Assembly (NCBI RefSeq): GCF_003858645.1
Contig: NZ_RQJP01000001.1
Span: forward strand, 1,831,487-1,895,486
DNA length: 64,000 nucleotides
DNA from: Larkinella knui
Lineage (GTDB): Bacteria; Bacteroidota; Bacteroidia; Cytophagales; Spirosomataceae
Reading direction: 5' to 3'
Shown: positions 17,219-25,529 of the stretch, piece by piece
How the letters are laid out: every line of letters begins with the position of its first letter
How positions within the stretch are numbered: position 1 is the stretch's first letter
The notes under the pieces: generated by a model
What the model saw: only the letters and a program-made list of their open reading frames with translations
Database searches by the model: none
What the model was told of the DNA's origin: nothing
Position numbers and translations under genes: made by a program

Positions 17219-18058
17219 ATGCAGATACGAGGTACATTGATTGCAATTGGAGGAAATGAGGACAAAGGAACCCAAAACCAGCCCCTTCACGTCCACGATA
17301 CCGTTCACTCGTTTATGAATTCCGGTATTTTATACCGAATTATTTACGAACTCAACAACCCCGATGCCGTCCTTGAAATCGTCACCACGGCGTCCAGTAT
17401 TCCCAAAGCCGTGGCACACCAGTATAGCCGGGCTTTCAAAAAACTCGGTCATGAAAACATCCGGCTGATGCACATCACCTCGCCCGCAGAAGCCGATCGG
17501 CCCGAAACGCTGGCGCGGATCAGAGCCTGTGGCGGCATCTTGTTTTCGGGTGGTGACCAACTGAAATTAACCTCGGTTTTTAACAATACCGCCTTTGCGC
17601 GGCTTCTTCACGAGCGATATGTTCGCGAACATTTTGTTATTGCCGGGACCAGCGCCGGCGCCATGGCCATGTCGGATCTGATGATTTACCCACGCGGCCC
17701 GGCACATGTCCTGAATCCCGAAGTCGACCTGCTGCCGGGTCTGGCGCTGGTCCACGAAGCCATCATCGACACCCATTTCCTGGTTCGGGGGCGCTTCCGT
17801 CGCCTGGCGTTTTCGGTGGCCGGCAACCCGACTCACATCGGCATCGGCCTGGAAGAAGACACGGGCATCATCATCCGAAAAGGCAATAAACTCGAAGCGA
17901 TTGGCTCAGGTCTGGTTACGCTCATCGACGGTCGGAGTCTGAAAGAAACCAACCACACGGTTGCGCAGATTAAACACGATATTTTCATTGAAAACCTGCT
18001 GGTCCATGTGCTGTCGCACGGCAATAACTTTACGCTGCGCAACAAGAAGTTTACGTAG
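17219..18058 (+). CDS. cphB: Cyanophycinase (peptidase S51 family), copy 2, 279 aa
   Basis: Second cyanophycinase-like enzyme, divergent from copy 1. Motifs in the same order: LIAIGGNEDKG, ILFSGGDQLKL, nucleophile IAGTSAGAMAM (Ser145), and AIIDTHFLVRGRFRRLAF. The C-terminus (ENLLVHVLSHGNNFTLRNKKF) parallels that of copy 1. The two proteins are clearly related but far from identical, so this is an old duplication or two inherited lineages and not a recent copy. No export signal. Its stop is only 3 bp from the stop of the convergent isoaspartyl peptidase gene. Confidence 0.92.
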   Translation: MQIRGTLIAIGGNEDKGTQNQPLHVHDTVHSFMNSGILYRIIYELNNPDAVLEIVTTASSIPKAVAHQYSRAFKKLGHENIRLMHITSPAEADRPETLARIRACGGILFSGGDQLKLTSVFNNTAFARLLHERYVREHFVIAGTSAGAMAMSDLMIYPRGPAHVLNPEVDLLPGLALVHEAIIDTHFLVRGRFRRLAFSVAGNPTHIGIGLEEDTGIIIRKGNKLEAIGSGLVTLIDGRSLKETNHTVAQIKHDIFIENLLVHVLSHGNNFTLRNKKFT

Positions 18059-18061
18059 GAA

Positions 18062-18982
18062 TTATGCAAAAATAGACACCTCGCCTTCACCCGCTTCGTT
18101 CCGCCAGGCCCGGTACATGCCCTCGGAGTTGAAAGGCAATACCACATTGCCGGCCCGGTCAACGGCGATCAGTCCGCCTTCGCCCCCCATTGTTTTTAAT
18201 TTTTCCTGCACCACATACTCACAGGCGGCTTTGAGCGACAGGCCTTTATAGCCCATCAGGCACGAAATATCGTAGGCCACAACCGCCCGGATAAAATACT
18301 CGCCGTAGCCCGTACAGGAAACCGCACAGGTCTGGTTGCTGGCGTAGGTTCCGGCCCCGATGACGGGGGTATCGCCCACGCGGCCATACTTTTTATTGGT
18401 CAATCCCCCCGTCGAGGTGGCCGCGGCCAGATTTCCGTCTTTATCGAGGGCTACTGCGCCAACGGTTCCTTTGCCGGTATTACTTTTACTGTGGTCGAGT
18501 TGGGTTTTATTGGCTTTCTGCGCTTCCTTGAGTTGCCTGAAACGGAAGTCCGTATAGAAATACGCATCCGGTTCAAAAGGCAACCGGAGTTCACGGGCAA
18601 AATCTTCGGCCCCCGAGCCCAGCAAAAAGACGTTTTCGGACTGCTCCATGACGGCCCGCGCGAGCGAGACCGGATTCTGGATGTTGGTTACACCGGCAAT
18701 CGCGCCCGCTTTCTGCGACCGCCCACACATGATGGATGCGTCCATTTCGTGTTTTCCACGGGCCGAAAAAACCGCTCCCCGCCCCGCGTTGAACAGCTCG
18801 TTGTCTTCCAGACTTCGGACGGCCTGCTCCACGGCGTCGAGGGCGCTATGCCCCCGGGCTAATTCCTTGTAGCCCGCTTCCAGCGCGTCTTCCAGTCCTT
18901 GCCGGAACGCTTTCTCCTGCTCGGCTGTAATTTCCGACCGGTTAATGGTTCCGGATCCGCCGTGTATCGCAATGGTGAACAT
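18062..18982 (-). CDS. iaaA: Isoaspartyl peptidase / L-asparaginase (Ntn hydrolase), 306 aa
   Basis: Plant-type asparaginase family, which hydrolyses beta-aspartyl dipeptides. It is made as a precursor that cleaves itself to expose a catalytic Thr: here GKGTVGAVALD, with Thr173 as candidate nucleophile, followed by ATSTGGLTNKKYGRVGDTP, the substrate-binding loop of the family. The N-terminal subunit starts IAIHGGSGTI. In this position it should finish cyanophycin breakdown by splitting beta-Asp-Arg into Asp and Arg. No signal peptide, so cytoplasmic. It lies 38 bp downstream of the GH2 gene on the same strand and may share its transcript. Confidence 0.94.
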   Translation of the reverse strand: MFTIAIHGGSGTINRSEITAEQEKAFRQGLEDALEAGYKELARGHSALDAVEQAVRSLEDNELFNAGRGAVFSARGKHEMDASIMCGRSQKAGAIAGVTNIQNPVSLARAVMEQSENVFLLGSGAEDFARELRLPFEPDAYFYTDFRFRQLKEAQKANKTQLDHSKSNTGKGTVGAVALDKDGNLAAATSTGGLTNKKYGRVGDTPVIGAGTYASNQTCAVSCTGYGEYFIRAVVAYDISCLMGYKGLSLKAACEYVVQEKLKTMGGEGGLIAVDRAGNVVLPFNSEGMYRAWRNEAGEGEVSIFA

Positions 18983-19020
18983 ACGTATTGAATCAGGTAA
19001 GTTAACAATCGGGGAATCTC

Positions 19021-20946
19021 CTAGGCGATGGGCCGATTTTCGGTTCCGTTCACTTTTGCCGGTGCGTCTTCCGGTTTCACCTGAATACCGGGTTGGGGCG
19101 CTGGCGGATCGGCGGTTCTCGAATTAAGCAGCCCGGCGGGCACACTGAGTTCGCCGGTATGCGGGTCGATGAGGCCGTTGCGCTCGTCTTCAATGTTGGT
19201 TGCCTGGGTGTAAATATCCCCGGCTATGGCGTGTTGCCGCAATTCATGCTTGAACTGCCGGATGCGCTCCGCCCGGTCGTTCAGTTCCGTGGGGCCACCA
19301 TAATCGGCAAAGCCAAAACCGCCCCATTCACTGATCACCAGCGGCACCTGTTTGCGGTAGAAAAACGGGTCGCCCACCACGAGCGAAAAAGCGGCCACCC
19401 CCGAGAGGTCACCCGAAGCCAGCCGGTCGAGCAGAGTCCGCCACCGGGCCAGATCGGGGGTATACAGGTGGGCCGTCAGCAGGTCCGACTTCAAACGTCC
19501 TTCAAACGAAATATGCTGCCAGCCGTCGTTATCGACCACCAGAAACTGCGGATACGCCAGTTGCATAAAATGGTACATATCCATAATGTATTTCCGGGTG
19601 TCGGGATTGGTCGCAATGTCCTGAGCGCCCCAGTCTTCATTGTACAGGCTCCAGATCACCACCGAAGGATGCGTTCCGATCAGGGCCACCATGCGCATCA
19701 ATTCGGCCTGGTGGTTTTTTCGGCTGAGTGCGGTCGAAACGTGCGGACTGGGTACTTCCACCCACAGCAAGAGGCCTAATTCGTCGGCCAGATTATAGAT
19801 TCGGGGGTCAACCCCGGCAATGTGTACCCGTACCAGGTTACAGCCTAATTCCTTCATGGCCCGCATGTGCAGCCGCATTTCTTCGTAGGTGGCCGTTCCG
19901 GGCTGGTACAGAATCCCATCCAGGTAAATGGATTCATTGTTCAGGTACACGTAGCGACCACGCGCTTCGATTTTCCGCAGGCCAAAATGGGTTTCTATCT
20001 GCGCAACATACCCTTCGTAATCAATGAGTTGGGCCACGAGCTTATACCGTATCGGCGTGTCGGGCGACCACAACTGGGCCGTATTCAGATCAAGCACGAC
20101 CCGTTGCTGCTTTTGTCCGGCGTCCAGACGCAACGGATAATCGGAAGTGGCCATCGGCTCAGTAGCCCCCGGAGCAAAGGCCTGTAGCCGCAGCACGTAA
20201 TCGCCCGGATCGTGGATTCGGGTGGTGAAGCTGAACCGAACGAGCCGGTCTTCGACAATACTCACCACGCCGACGCGGGTTCGTAACCGGTTGCGCTCCA
20301 CGGTTTCCAGCCAGATACTCCGGACGGCCCCCGTGTAGGTTTGATACCAGATACCGCCCCGTTTGTACACGTGTGACTCCTGTTTGCCCCGCGGAATTTC
20401 GGCATCCATCGTGTCGGCAATGCGCACGGTGAGCCGGTTGACCGGGCGCAGGCAATTCTCGGGTAGTTCATACGAAAAGGAGGTGTATTCGCCCAAATGC
20501 ACCTCCTCATCCTCGATGGTACGGAGTGGGTGGCCATTGAGCCACACGCGGGTTTCGTAGCCACAAGCCCCGAAAGTAAGCTGGATCAGGCTGTTCCGGG
20601 CGTGCGATTCGCTGCGAACCGGCAGCGTAAATTCCCGTTCATACCAAGCAACGATTTTGTCCTGCCACCCGGCCCCGCCCGGTGAGGAGGTGCGGCCTTT
20701 GGCCTGAGCCATGTGGTCTTCAATGGAACCGGGCCAGTGGGCGGTATCGTCGTAGTCGTGGCCCAGACACCACCGGTCCAGCAGCCCCCGGTCGTCGGGA
20801 TCGAGGGCAAAGCGCCACTCGCCATCCAATAAAATAGACCCGTTGGGTCGTAAAACCGCTCTGGGGAGCAGATTCTCTGGTTCGGAAGTTGTGTTCGTTT
20901 CGGGAAGGCTGGCCGAAAGCCCGGTGTTAGGATGTTTAAGCTCCAT
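19021..20946 (-). CDS. Glycoside hydrolase family 2 enzyme, 641 aa
   Basis: A GH2 enzyme of the beta-galactosidase/beta-glucuronidase type. The N-terminal sugar-binding domain starts around residue 30 (SILLDGEWRFALDPDD) and includes YEREFTLP and WLNGHPL. The immunoglobulin-like domain lies around 200-310. The catalytic TIM barrel follows, with acid/base Glu in VVIWSLYNEDWG and nucleophile Glu in LVISEWGGFG. There is no signal peptide, so it is likely cytoplasmic. The sugar specificity cannot be told from sequence. It is placed in line with the isoaspartyl peptidase downstream and the SPW protein upstream (gaps of 38 and 37 bp), which suggests an operon with mixed functions. Confidence 0.92.
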   Translation of the reverse strand: MELKHPNTGLSASLPETNTTSEPENLLPRAVLRPNGSILLDGEWRFALDPDDRGLLDRWCLGHDYDDTAHWPGSIEDHMAQAKGRTSSPGGAGWQDKIVAWYEREFTLPVRSESHARNSLIQLTFGACGYETRVWLNGHPLRTIEDEEVHLGEYTSFSYELPENCLRPVNRLTVRIADTMDAEIPRGKQESHVYKRGGIWYQTYTGAVRSIWLETVERNRLRTRVGVVSIVEDRLVRFSFTTRIHDPGDYVLRLQAFAPGATEPMATSDYPLRLDAGQKQQRVVLDLNTAQLWSPDTPIRYKLVAQLIDYEGYVAQIETHFGLRKIEARGRYVYLNNESIYLDGILYQPGTATYEEMRLHMRAMKELGCNLVRVHIAGVDPRIYNLADELGLLLWVEVPSPHVSTALSRKNHQAELMRMVALIGTHPSVVIWSLYNEDWGAQDIATNPDTRKYIMDMYHFMQLAYPQFLVVDNDGWQHISFEGRLKSDLLTAHLYTPDLARWRTLLDRLASGDLSGVAAFSLVVGDPFFYRKQVPLVISEWGGFGFADYGGPTELNDRAERIRQFKHELRQHAIAGDIYTQATNIEDERNGLIDPHTGELSVPAGLLNSRTADPPAPQPGIQVKPEDAPAKVNGTENRPIA

Positions 20947-20983
20947 GGATTTTTGATCGTGAAAAAATCTTTCCTATCATGCA

Positions 20984-21349
20984 TTAACGCGTAGAACGCG
21001 CGGCATAGGGTGCCCGTTGGGTAAATAATCCCGCTCCTATCTCAATTATACCGAAAACAACGTGCGGCAGATACACCCGGTCGGCAAAGCCGAAAAGCCA
21101 GGGAGAAGCCGCCATCACCACCCCGCTCAACACATCCAGTGTTAGATGCACCGGCATGGGCAATCGCCGGACCAACCCCAGTTCATAGTCTGTAAAGACC
21201 GAATAAACGATGGCCATACCCCCCAGAATGATCGGAACCCACTGGGCCGCATCCCCCGTGGCGAAGCCCAGAACCCAGGGAGAGATGGCGAAGAAAACAC
21301 CACTGATGTAGTCCAGCATACCGTGGACTTTGGTTGGAATCAGTCTCAT
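20984..21349 (-). CDS. SPW-repeat membrane protein, 121 aa
   Basis: Two copies of the SPW motif are visible: FAISPWVLGFA near residue 25 and AASPWLFGFAD near residue 85. Each sits in a pair of hydrophobic helices, giving about four transmembrane segments in all. This is the SPW family (Pfam PF03779), small inner-membrane proteins of unknown function often found with stress genes. I choose the ATG at 21349 (MRLIPTKVHG); the frame extends to a GTG at 21376. It lies 37 bp upstream of the GH2 gene on the same strand. Confidence 0.85.
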   Translation of the reverse strand: MRLIPTKVHGMLDYISGVFFAISPWVLGFATGDAAQWVPIILGGMAIVYSVFTDYELGLVRRLPMPVHLTLDVLSGVVMAASPWLFGFADRVYLPHVVFGIIEIGAGLFTQRAPYAARSTR

Positions 21350-21393
21350 GGCTGTAACGAATGAAAGAACAGGCACGTCTCTACAAAAAACAA

Positions 21394-21447
21394 AAAATGC
21401 GGAGGCAGACGGCCCACGCGTGAGCCACTGGTCTGCCTCCGCATTTT
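21394..21447 (-). terminator. Terminator hairpin after the DUF892 gene
   Basis: Perfect 17-bp arms AAAATGCGGAGGCAGAC (21394-21410) and GTCTGCCTCCGCATTTT (21431-21447). The hairpin starts one base after the DUF892 stop codon and is followed on the minus strand by a T-run (A-run on plus), a classical intrinsic terminator. Confidence 0.82.
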
Positions 21448-21448
21448 G

Positions 21449-21937
21449 TCACGACTGAACCGCCTTCGGATTGACAGTGCCGGTGGCAATGGTCGTCAGT
21501 TTTTCATCGGTTGCTTTTTCTTCCTTCAGCGTCGTTTGCAAAAGGTCCGCAACTTGATCCTGACCCGCCTGCTGCGCCAGCGTCCGCGCCGTTCCATAAG
21601 CCGCAATTTCGTAGTGCTCCATTTTCTGCGCGGCTGCAATAATGGCGGCATCCGCCAGTTGATTGTCTTCGAGCTGATCCAGCAGATCCTGCGCTTCTTC
21701 GATGAGGCCCTGCATTGCCACGCAGGTTTCGCCATCCGGATCGATGCCCATTTGCCGGGCAATCTGCTCCAGGCGTCGCACATGTTGCTCGGTTTCGCGC
21801 TGGTGAACGGCCATCGCTTCTTTCAGCTGGTCAGTCTGTGCCCGCTCCATCAACTGGGGCATCGCTTCGAGGGCCTGGTTTTCGGCGGAGTACAGATCCT
21901 GGATCGTGTGCTCCATAAAATCCTGCATGGTTTTCAT
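21449..21937 (-). CDS. DUF892 ferritin-like protein (YciE/YciF type), 162 aa
   Basis: The sequence matches the DUF892 family over its whole length: TIQDLYSAENQALEAMPQL at the start, then ETEQHVRRLEQI, and KMEHYEIAAYGTART in the third helix. Glu and His residues in these helices form the presumed di-metal site of a four-helix bundle. The E. coli relatives YciE and YciF are stress-induced, but their activity is unclear. Cytoplasmic, no signal. It is downstream of an SDR gene on the same strand with a 45-bp gap and ends in a strong terminator. Confidence 0.92.
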   Translation of the reverse strand: MKTMQDFMEHTIQDLYSAENQALEAMPQLMERAQTDQLKEAMAVHQRETEQHVRRLEQIARQMGIDPDGETCVAMQGLIEEAQDLLDQLEDNQLADAAIIAAAQKMEHYEIAAYGTARTLAQQAGQDQVADLLQTTLKEEKATDEKLTTIATGTVNPKAVQS

Positions 21938-21982
21938 TGAAACTAAAAAGTTGGTGTTAAAAGTTGGGTTGACTATACATTC

Positions 21983-23017
21983 TTAAACCAGAGCCTTCCA
22001 TCTAGCCTTTGTGCCCTTTCCGTCCCGACGAAGCAGGGCTGCGGTGGCCAGCCCGACCGTGGCCACGAGGGCCCCGGTAATCAGAGGGTGCAGGGAAGCG
22101 CGGGTGTAAAAACTGGTTTTCATAACATGGCCGGGATGGTCGCCGTAAACCCGGCCGTCGCGGCCCGGCTGATGCAAGGCACCGGCCGGATTGCGCGGTG
22201 GCTCGTTGCGTCGCTGCTGGCCAACCATGACGGTTTCGCTCACCCGGTCCATCAGCCGGGGTGCGTATTTATTGAATGAACTCATGGCTTTTCCTCCGCT
22301 GCCGATGTAAATATCCCGTTCGGGGAGCGTAGCCGCGTGCAGAATGGCGTTCACCACCTCCTGCGGATCATAGACCGGAGGGGGCAGTTTGGGTTCCTTG
22401 TCCATGTAGTTGCGGGCGTGTTCGGTAAAGGGCGTATTGATGGCTGCGGGTTTGATGAGCGTCACCGAAACCGGAGCACCTTCTTCTTCCAGTTCAATTC
22501 GCAGCGCATCGGTAAATCCCTTGATGGCGTGTTTGCTCGCGCAATACATGCCCTGCAACGGAAAAGCCACATCGGAGGCTACGCTGCCCAGGTTGATCAG
22601 CGTACCGCCCTGTTTTTTCAGGTAAGGCACCGCAACCAGCGAACCGTATACCACGCCCCAGAAATTGGTATCGAACAACCGGTGATGGTCTTCGTCGCTG
22701 ACTTCGTCCAGCCGACCCCAAATGGATAGTCCCGCGTCGTTAACCCAGGTGTCGAAGCTGCCAAAGTGTTCGATGGCGGTTTCGGCAATTCGCTGCACAT
22801 CCTCCCGGCGACCCACATCGGCCACCACGTAAACGGCGTGTCCGCCCCTGCCGTTGATTTGCGCCACCACCTCGGCCAACGCGGCTTCGTTGCGGGAAGC
22901 CAGCACCAGTTTGACTCCTTGTTTTGCCGCTTCATGCGCAGTTGCCAGGCCAATTCCGCTTGACGCTCCGGTAATCACCATGACCTGCTCTTTCAGGGGC
23001 TTGAATGAAACTTTCAT
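21983..23017 (-). CDS. SDR-family oxidoreductase with C-terminal membrane segment, 344 aa
   Basis: Classical short-chain dehydrogenase: NAD(P)-binding ITGASSGIGLATA, VNDAGLSIWG in place of the usual NNAG, and the catalytic YCASKHAIKG. After about residue 255 the protein has an extension unlike ordinary 250-residue SDRs, ending with a hydrophobic stretch (ALVATVGLATAALL) and a basic tail. It may therefore be tail-anchored in the membrane. The ATG at 23017 is chosen because the SDR fold starts there; the frame is open further upstream, but that part looks non-coding. The substrate is unknown. It groups with the DUF892 and SPW genes, as in other stress clusters of this phylum. Confidence 0.9.
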   Translation of the reverse strand: MKVSFKPLKEQVMVITGASSGIGLATAHEAAKQGVKLVLASRNEAALAEVVAQINGRGGHAVYVVADVGRREDVQRIAETAIEHFGSFDTWVNDAGLSIWGRLDEVSDEDHHRLFDTNFWGVVYGSLVAVPYLKKQGGTLINLGSVASDVAFPLQGMYCASKHAIKGFTDALRIELEEEGAPVSVTLIKPAAINTPFTEHARNYMDKEPKLPPPVYDPQEVVNAILHAATLPERDIYIGSGGKAMSSFNKYAPRLMDRVSETVMVGQQRRNEPPRNPAGALHQPGRDGRVYGDHPGHVMKTSFYTRASLHPLITGALVATVGLATAALLRRDGKGTKARWKALV

Positions 23018-23194
23018 CTGATTTGTGATTCTTCGTATAAATTGAGTGTGCAGCATACCGGTTTGTCCCAAGAGCGCTGGAAGGCTGGACCGGTAGTCCT
23101 TTTGTCTGCTTTGACAACCGGCCTTCTTTCCAAGTGTTACCGGTCCGGATTCGATCCGTTGAAAAGTAAGGATTCGGACCAACCGAAACCGGCA

Positions 23195-23989
23195 TCAGGG
23201 CGGCTGCAGGTTCATGGGAATATACTGACGCCGAAGCCAGCGACTCAGGCCATCCAGGCCCGGAAATAACACCCGTTCGTTGATGTTCGCCTGATCCAGC
23301 TTGTCGCGAATTTCCCACTTGAGGGCGTGCGGAATAATGATTTTCCGGTAGCTTTCGGGGTGCTCGCCGAGCCAGTCGTTCAAGCCCAGCGTGGGCGACG
23401 AAACCACGGAGAAAAGCGCATATTGATTGATGATCCGTTCGTCCATCGAAGGCGGCTCAAAAAACAACGCACAAGCCGGATCGCATACCCGGTCGAACTC
23501 CGCAAGCGACGGAATCTGACGCAACATCTCTACGGTAAAGACGTCGGCTCCTTCCTTCGCCAGACTTTCTGTCAGCTGCGGAGGCAAGTGGCGGTGAACG
23601 GCCTTGTAATCCACACACCAGATTACGCCATCACGATCAAAAAGGTCGACACAGGCAGTCACAAAATGCAGGGCGACATACGGCGAAAACGTCCAGTCCA
23701 GCAGCCGCGTGGGTAGGCCGTGGTGCTGGGCCACCGACAGCCAGTACCAGAACGACTCCTCCTCGGCAACCACCCGGTGGGCGTATTTTTTAAAATTGCG
23801 AAGCAGGTGGCCTTCCAGCTGAGCGTGGTGATCGGCCAGACGCATCAGCGACGTGCTGAGCGTGTAGGCCGCATCGGGCAAACCCCGAAAGGCAAACGTC
23901 GGTCGAAACCGGTTGAGATTCGGCGTCCAGGCCCGCTCATAGAAGCTGTCCATCAATTCATTCCAGCTGCTGACGCGTGTTTCTTTCAT
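23195..23989 (-). CDS. FRG-domain protein, 264 aa
   Basis: The FRG domain (Pfam PF08867) is visible from its hallmark FRGLPDAAYTLSTSLMR (about residues 34-50) and QHHGLPTRLLDWTFSPYVAL (about 88-107). The domain's biochemical role is unknown; it occurs in proteins of bacteria and phages and in some toxin or defence contexts. Here it is 35 bp downstream of a NUDIX hydrolase on the same strand. No signal peptide or membrane segment is seen. There is no partner that would mark a toxin-antitoxin or phage-defence system, so I name it by domain only. Confidence 0.85.
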   Translation of the reverse strand: MKETRVSSWNELMDSFYERAWTPNLNRFRPTFAFRGLPDAAYTLSTSLMRLADHHAQLEGHLLRNFKKYAHRVVAEEESFWYWLSVAQHHGLPTRLLDWTFSPYVALHFVTACVDLFDRDGVIWCVDYKAVHRHLPPQLTESLAKEGADVFTVEMLRQIPSLAEFDRVCDPACALFFEPPSMDERIINQYALFSVVSSPTLGLNDWLGEHPESYRKIIIPHALKWEIRDKLDQANINERVLFPGLDGLSRWLRRQYIPMNLQPP

Positions 23990-24024
23990 GCTGACAAGAC
24001 GGTTTTAGCCAGGACGGCCTGTCC

Positions 24025-24708
24025 CTAAAAAGAAAGCGCTTTCATGGTTTCATAATCGCCGGTGGCCTGTACATACAGAAAATGCCCCAGTATGCCGTGC
24101 AGGTTACTGATGAGCCGGTGGGCTTCCGGAAAGGTCGCGATGTGTAGCCGGGTGTGTTCCTGTTCGGAAGCTTTGCCGGTCGATTTTCCGTGCAGAGCCC
24201 GAACGTCGGATCCCGGCATCCGGCATTCACAATAGAAGAAGTAGAGGGATTCGTCGCTGGTCGAGGTGGCCGAAAACCAGGCTTTGGACCCCAGCGGAAT
24301 CAGGTTGTCCGGAGGTATTTGCAAGCCGGTTTCTTCTTTCAGTTCCCGAAGCGCCACGTCGAACGGGGTTTCGCCCTCGTCGATCATGCCCGCCGGATGT
24401 TCATACGTTTCTGACCCATCGCAGACGCGCCGTTGCCGTACCAGCAGCACAAACTTGTCTCCGGTTTCTTCATCGATCAGCACCACCAACACCGAAATAG
24501 CATCGCCCTTTATAAAACACAGGGGAGCGAGGGCCGTTCCTTCGGGCGTCCGGGCGTCGAGCTTTACCAGCGAATACAACACCGTTCCATCGGACCCATA
24601 GTGGGTATACGCATCCTCCACGGCGCGAAGCCGAATTTGATTGTCGAGCAGTCGCTGGCGCCAGGCCTGGTATTTGAAGGCGTGCTGAAAAGGTTCTTTT
24701 TTTTCCAT
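24025..24708 (-). CDS. NUDIX hydrolase, 227 aa
   Basis: The NUDIX box is complete: GMIDEGETPFDVALRELKEE followed by TGL, with the REL-x-EE-x-GL metal-binding core. The region before it (FVLLVRQRRVCDGSETYEHPAG) resembles ADP-sugar pyrophosphatases of the YffH/NudF type, and the long N-terminal part (about 80 residues) would form the dimerisation domain. It should hydrolyse a nucleoside diphosphate linked to another group, for example ADP-ribose. The start at 24708 is preferred; the frame extends to an upstream ATG at 24768. It leads the FRG gene with a 35-bp gap. Confidence 0.9.
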   Translation of the reverse strand: MEKKEPFQHAFKYQAWRQRLLDNQIRLRAVEDAYTHYGSDGTVLYSLVKLDARTPEGTALAPLCFIKGDAISVLVVLIDEETGDKFVLLVRQRRVCDGSETYEHPAGMIDEGETPFDVALRELKEETGLQIPPDNLIPLGSKAWFSATSTSDESLYFFYCECRMPGSDVRALHGKSTGKASEQEHTRLHIATFPEAHRLISNLHGILGHFLYVQATGDYETMKALSF

Positions 24709-24795
24709 AATCGATCCGTTCCTATCTGCTGATAGAACCGAACCTAGGTGCCCTGGATTGGTATGCACTCGAACGAATGAGCATTCGGACCGGCC

Positions 24796-25317
24796 CTACG
24801 AGTGAAGCCGACGCAGGTGCTCAAGGGCTTTTTGATGGGACTTCTGAATGGCCGCCAGTTGCTGCGTGTGCCGCTGGATCAGGAGTTCATACTGATAAGC
24901 CAGGCGATTTTTTTTGGGTGAAGAGCGCTTGGTCGTATTGGTTGTGGCGGCTTTTTCCAGTTGCTCAATAATCCGGCTGAAATGGTCTATCTGCTTCTCA
25001 TAATAGATGATAAGCAGATCATCCCAGTCTTTGGCCCTTTGCCTGTTCTGCTGAACGACCTGGACCGAACGGTCGCCCAGGATTAGCTCCCACTCGTTTT
25101 GGAGTTGTTGCAAAGGCCATCTAAACGGTTGCCCATCGAACACTTCTATCGGGAGTTCCAACCGGTTATCCCCATCGATCAGACAGGCATCGAGCAGAAC
25201 CAGGCCTTTGGCGACGTAGGTAGATAAACTTTCGAACGCAGCCTCGTGCGACTTGACACTGAGCGTCAGATTCGTCCAGTTAACACCATTCTTAATTCCG
25301 TTCAAAACGATAACCAT
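24796..25317 (-). CDS. Hypothetical protein, 173 aa
   Basis: No recognised family. The N-terminal 70 residues are mixed strands and helices (VIVLNGIKNGVNWTNLTLSV). The middle and C-terminal parts are highly helical, with many Gln, Glu and Lys and likely coiled coils (YYEKQIDHFSRIIEQLEKA; YELLIQRHTQQLAAIQKSH), separated by a Lys/Thr/Ser-rich linker. No signal peptide. It is 87 bp upstream of the NUDIX gene on the same strand and may be its operon leader. Confidence 0.65.
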   Translation of the reverse strand: MVIVLNGIKNGVNWTNLTLSVKSHEAAFESLSTYVAKGLVLLDACLIDGDNRLELPIEVFDGQPFRWPLQQLQNEWELILGDRSVQVVQQNRQRAKDWDDLLIIYYEKQIDHFSRIIEQLEKAATTNTTKRSSPKKNRLAYQYELLIQRHTQQLAAIQKSHQKALEHLRRLHS

Positions 25318-25529
25318 TCTACCAAAACCTACGTGCTGAGGAAAACCTTACTCCCTGTTTGTAAAAACGATCCCCTCCATACGTTTGTTTAATCGGCCAA
25401 CGACAACTCTTTTTAAAATAAGCCAACGGCCCTATTCTCACAAACGGTCCGTTAATTGTATTTTTCCACTTTAAATGATCAAACAAAACTATACCAATAT
25501 GAGTAGTATAAGGAAACCGAAGATGAACC

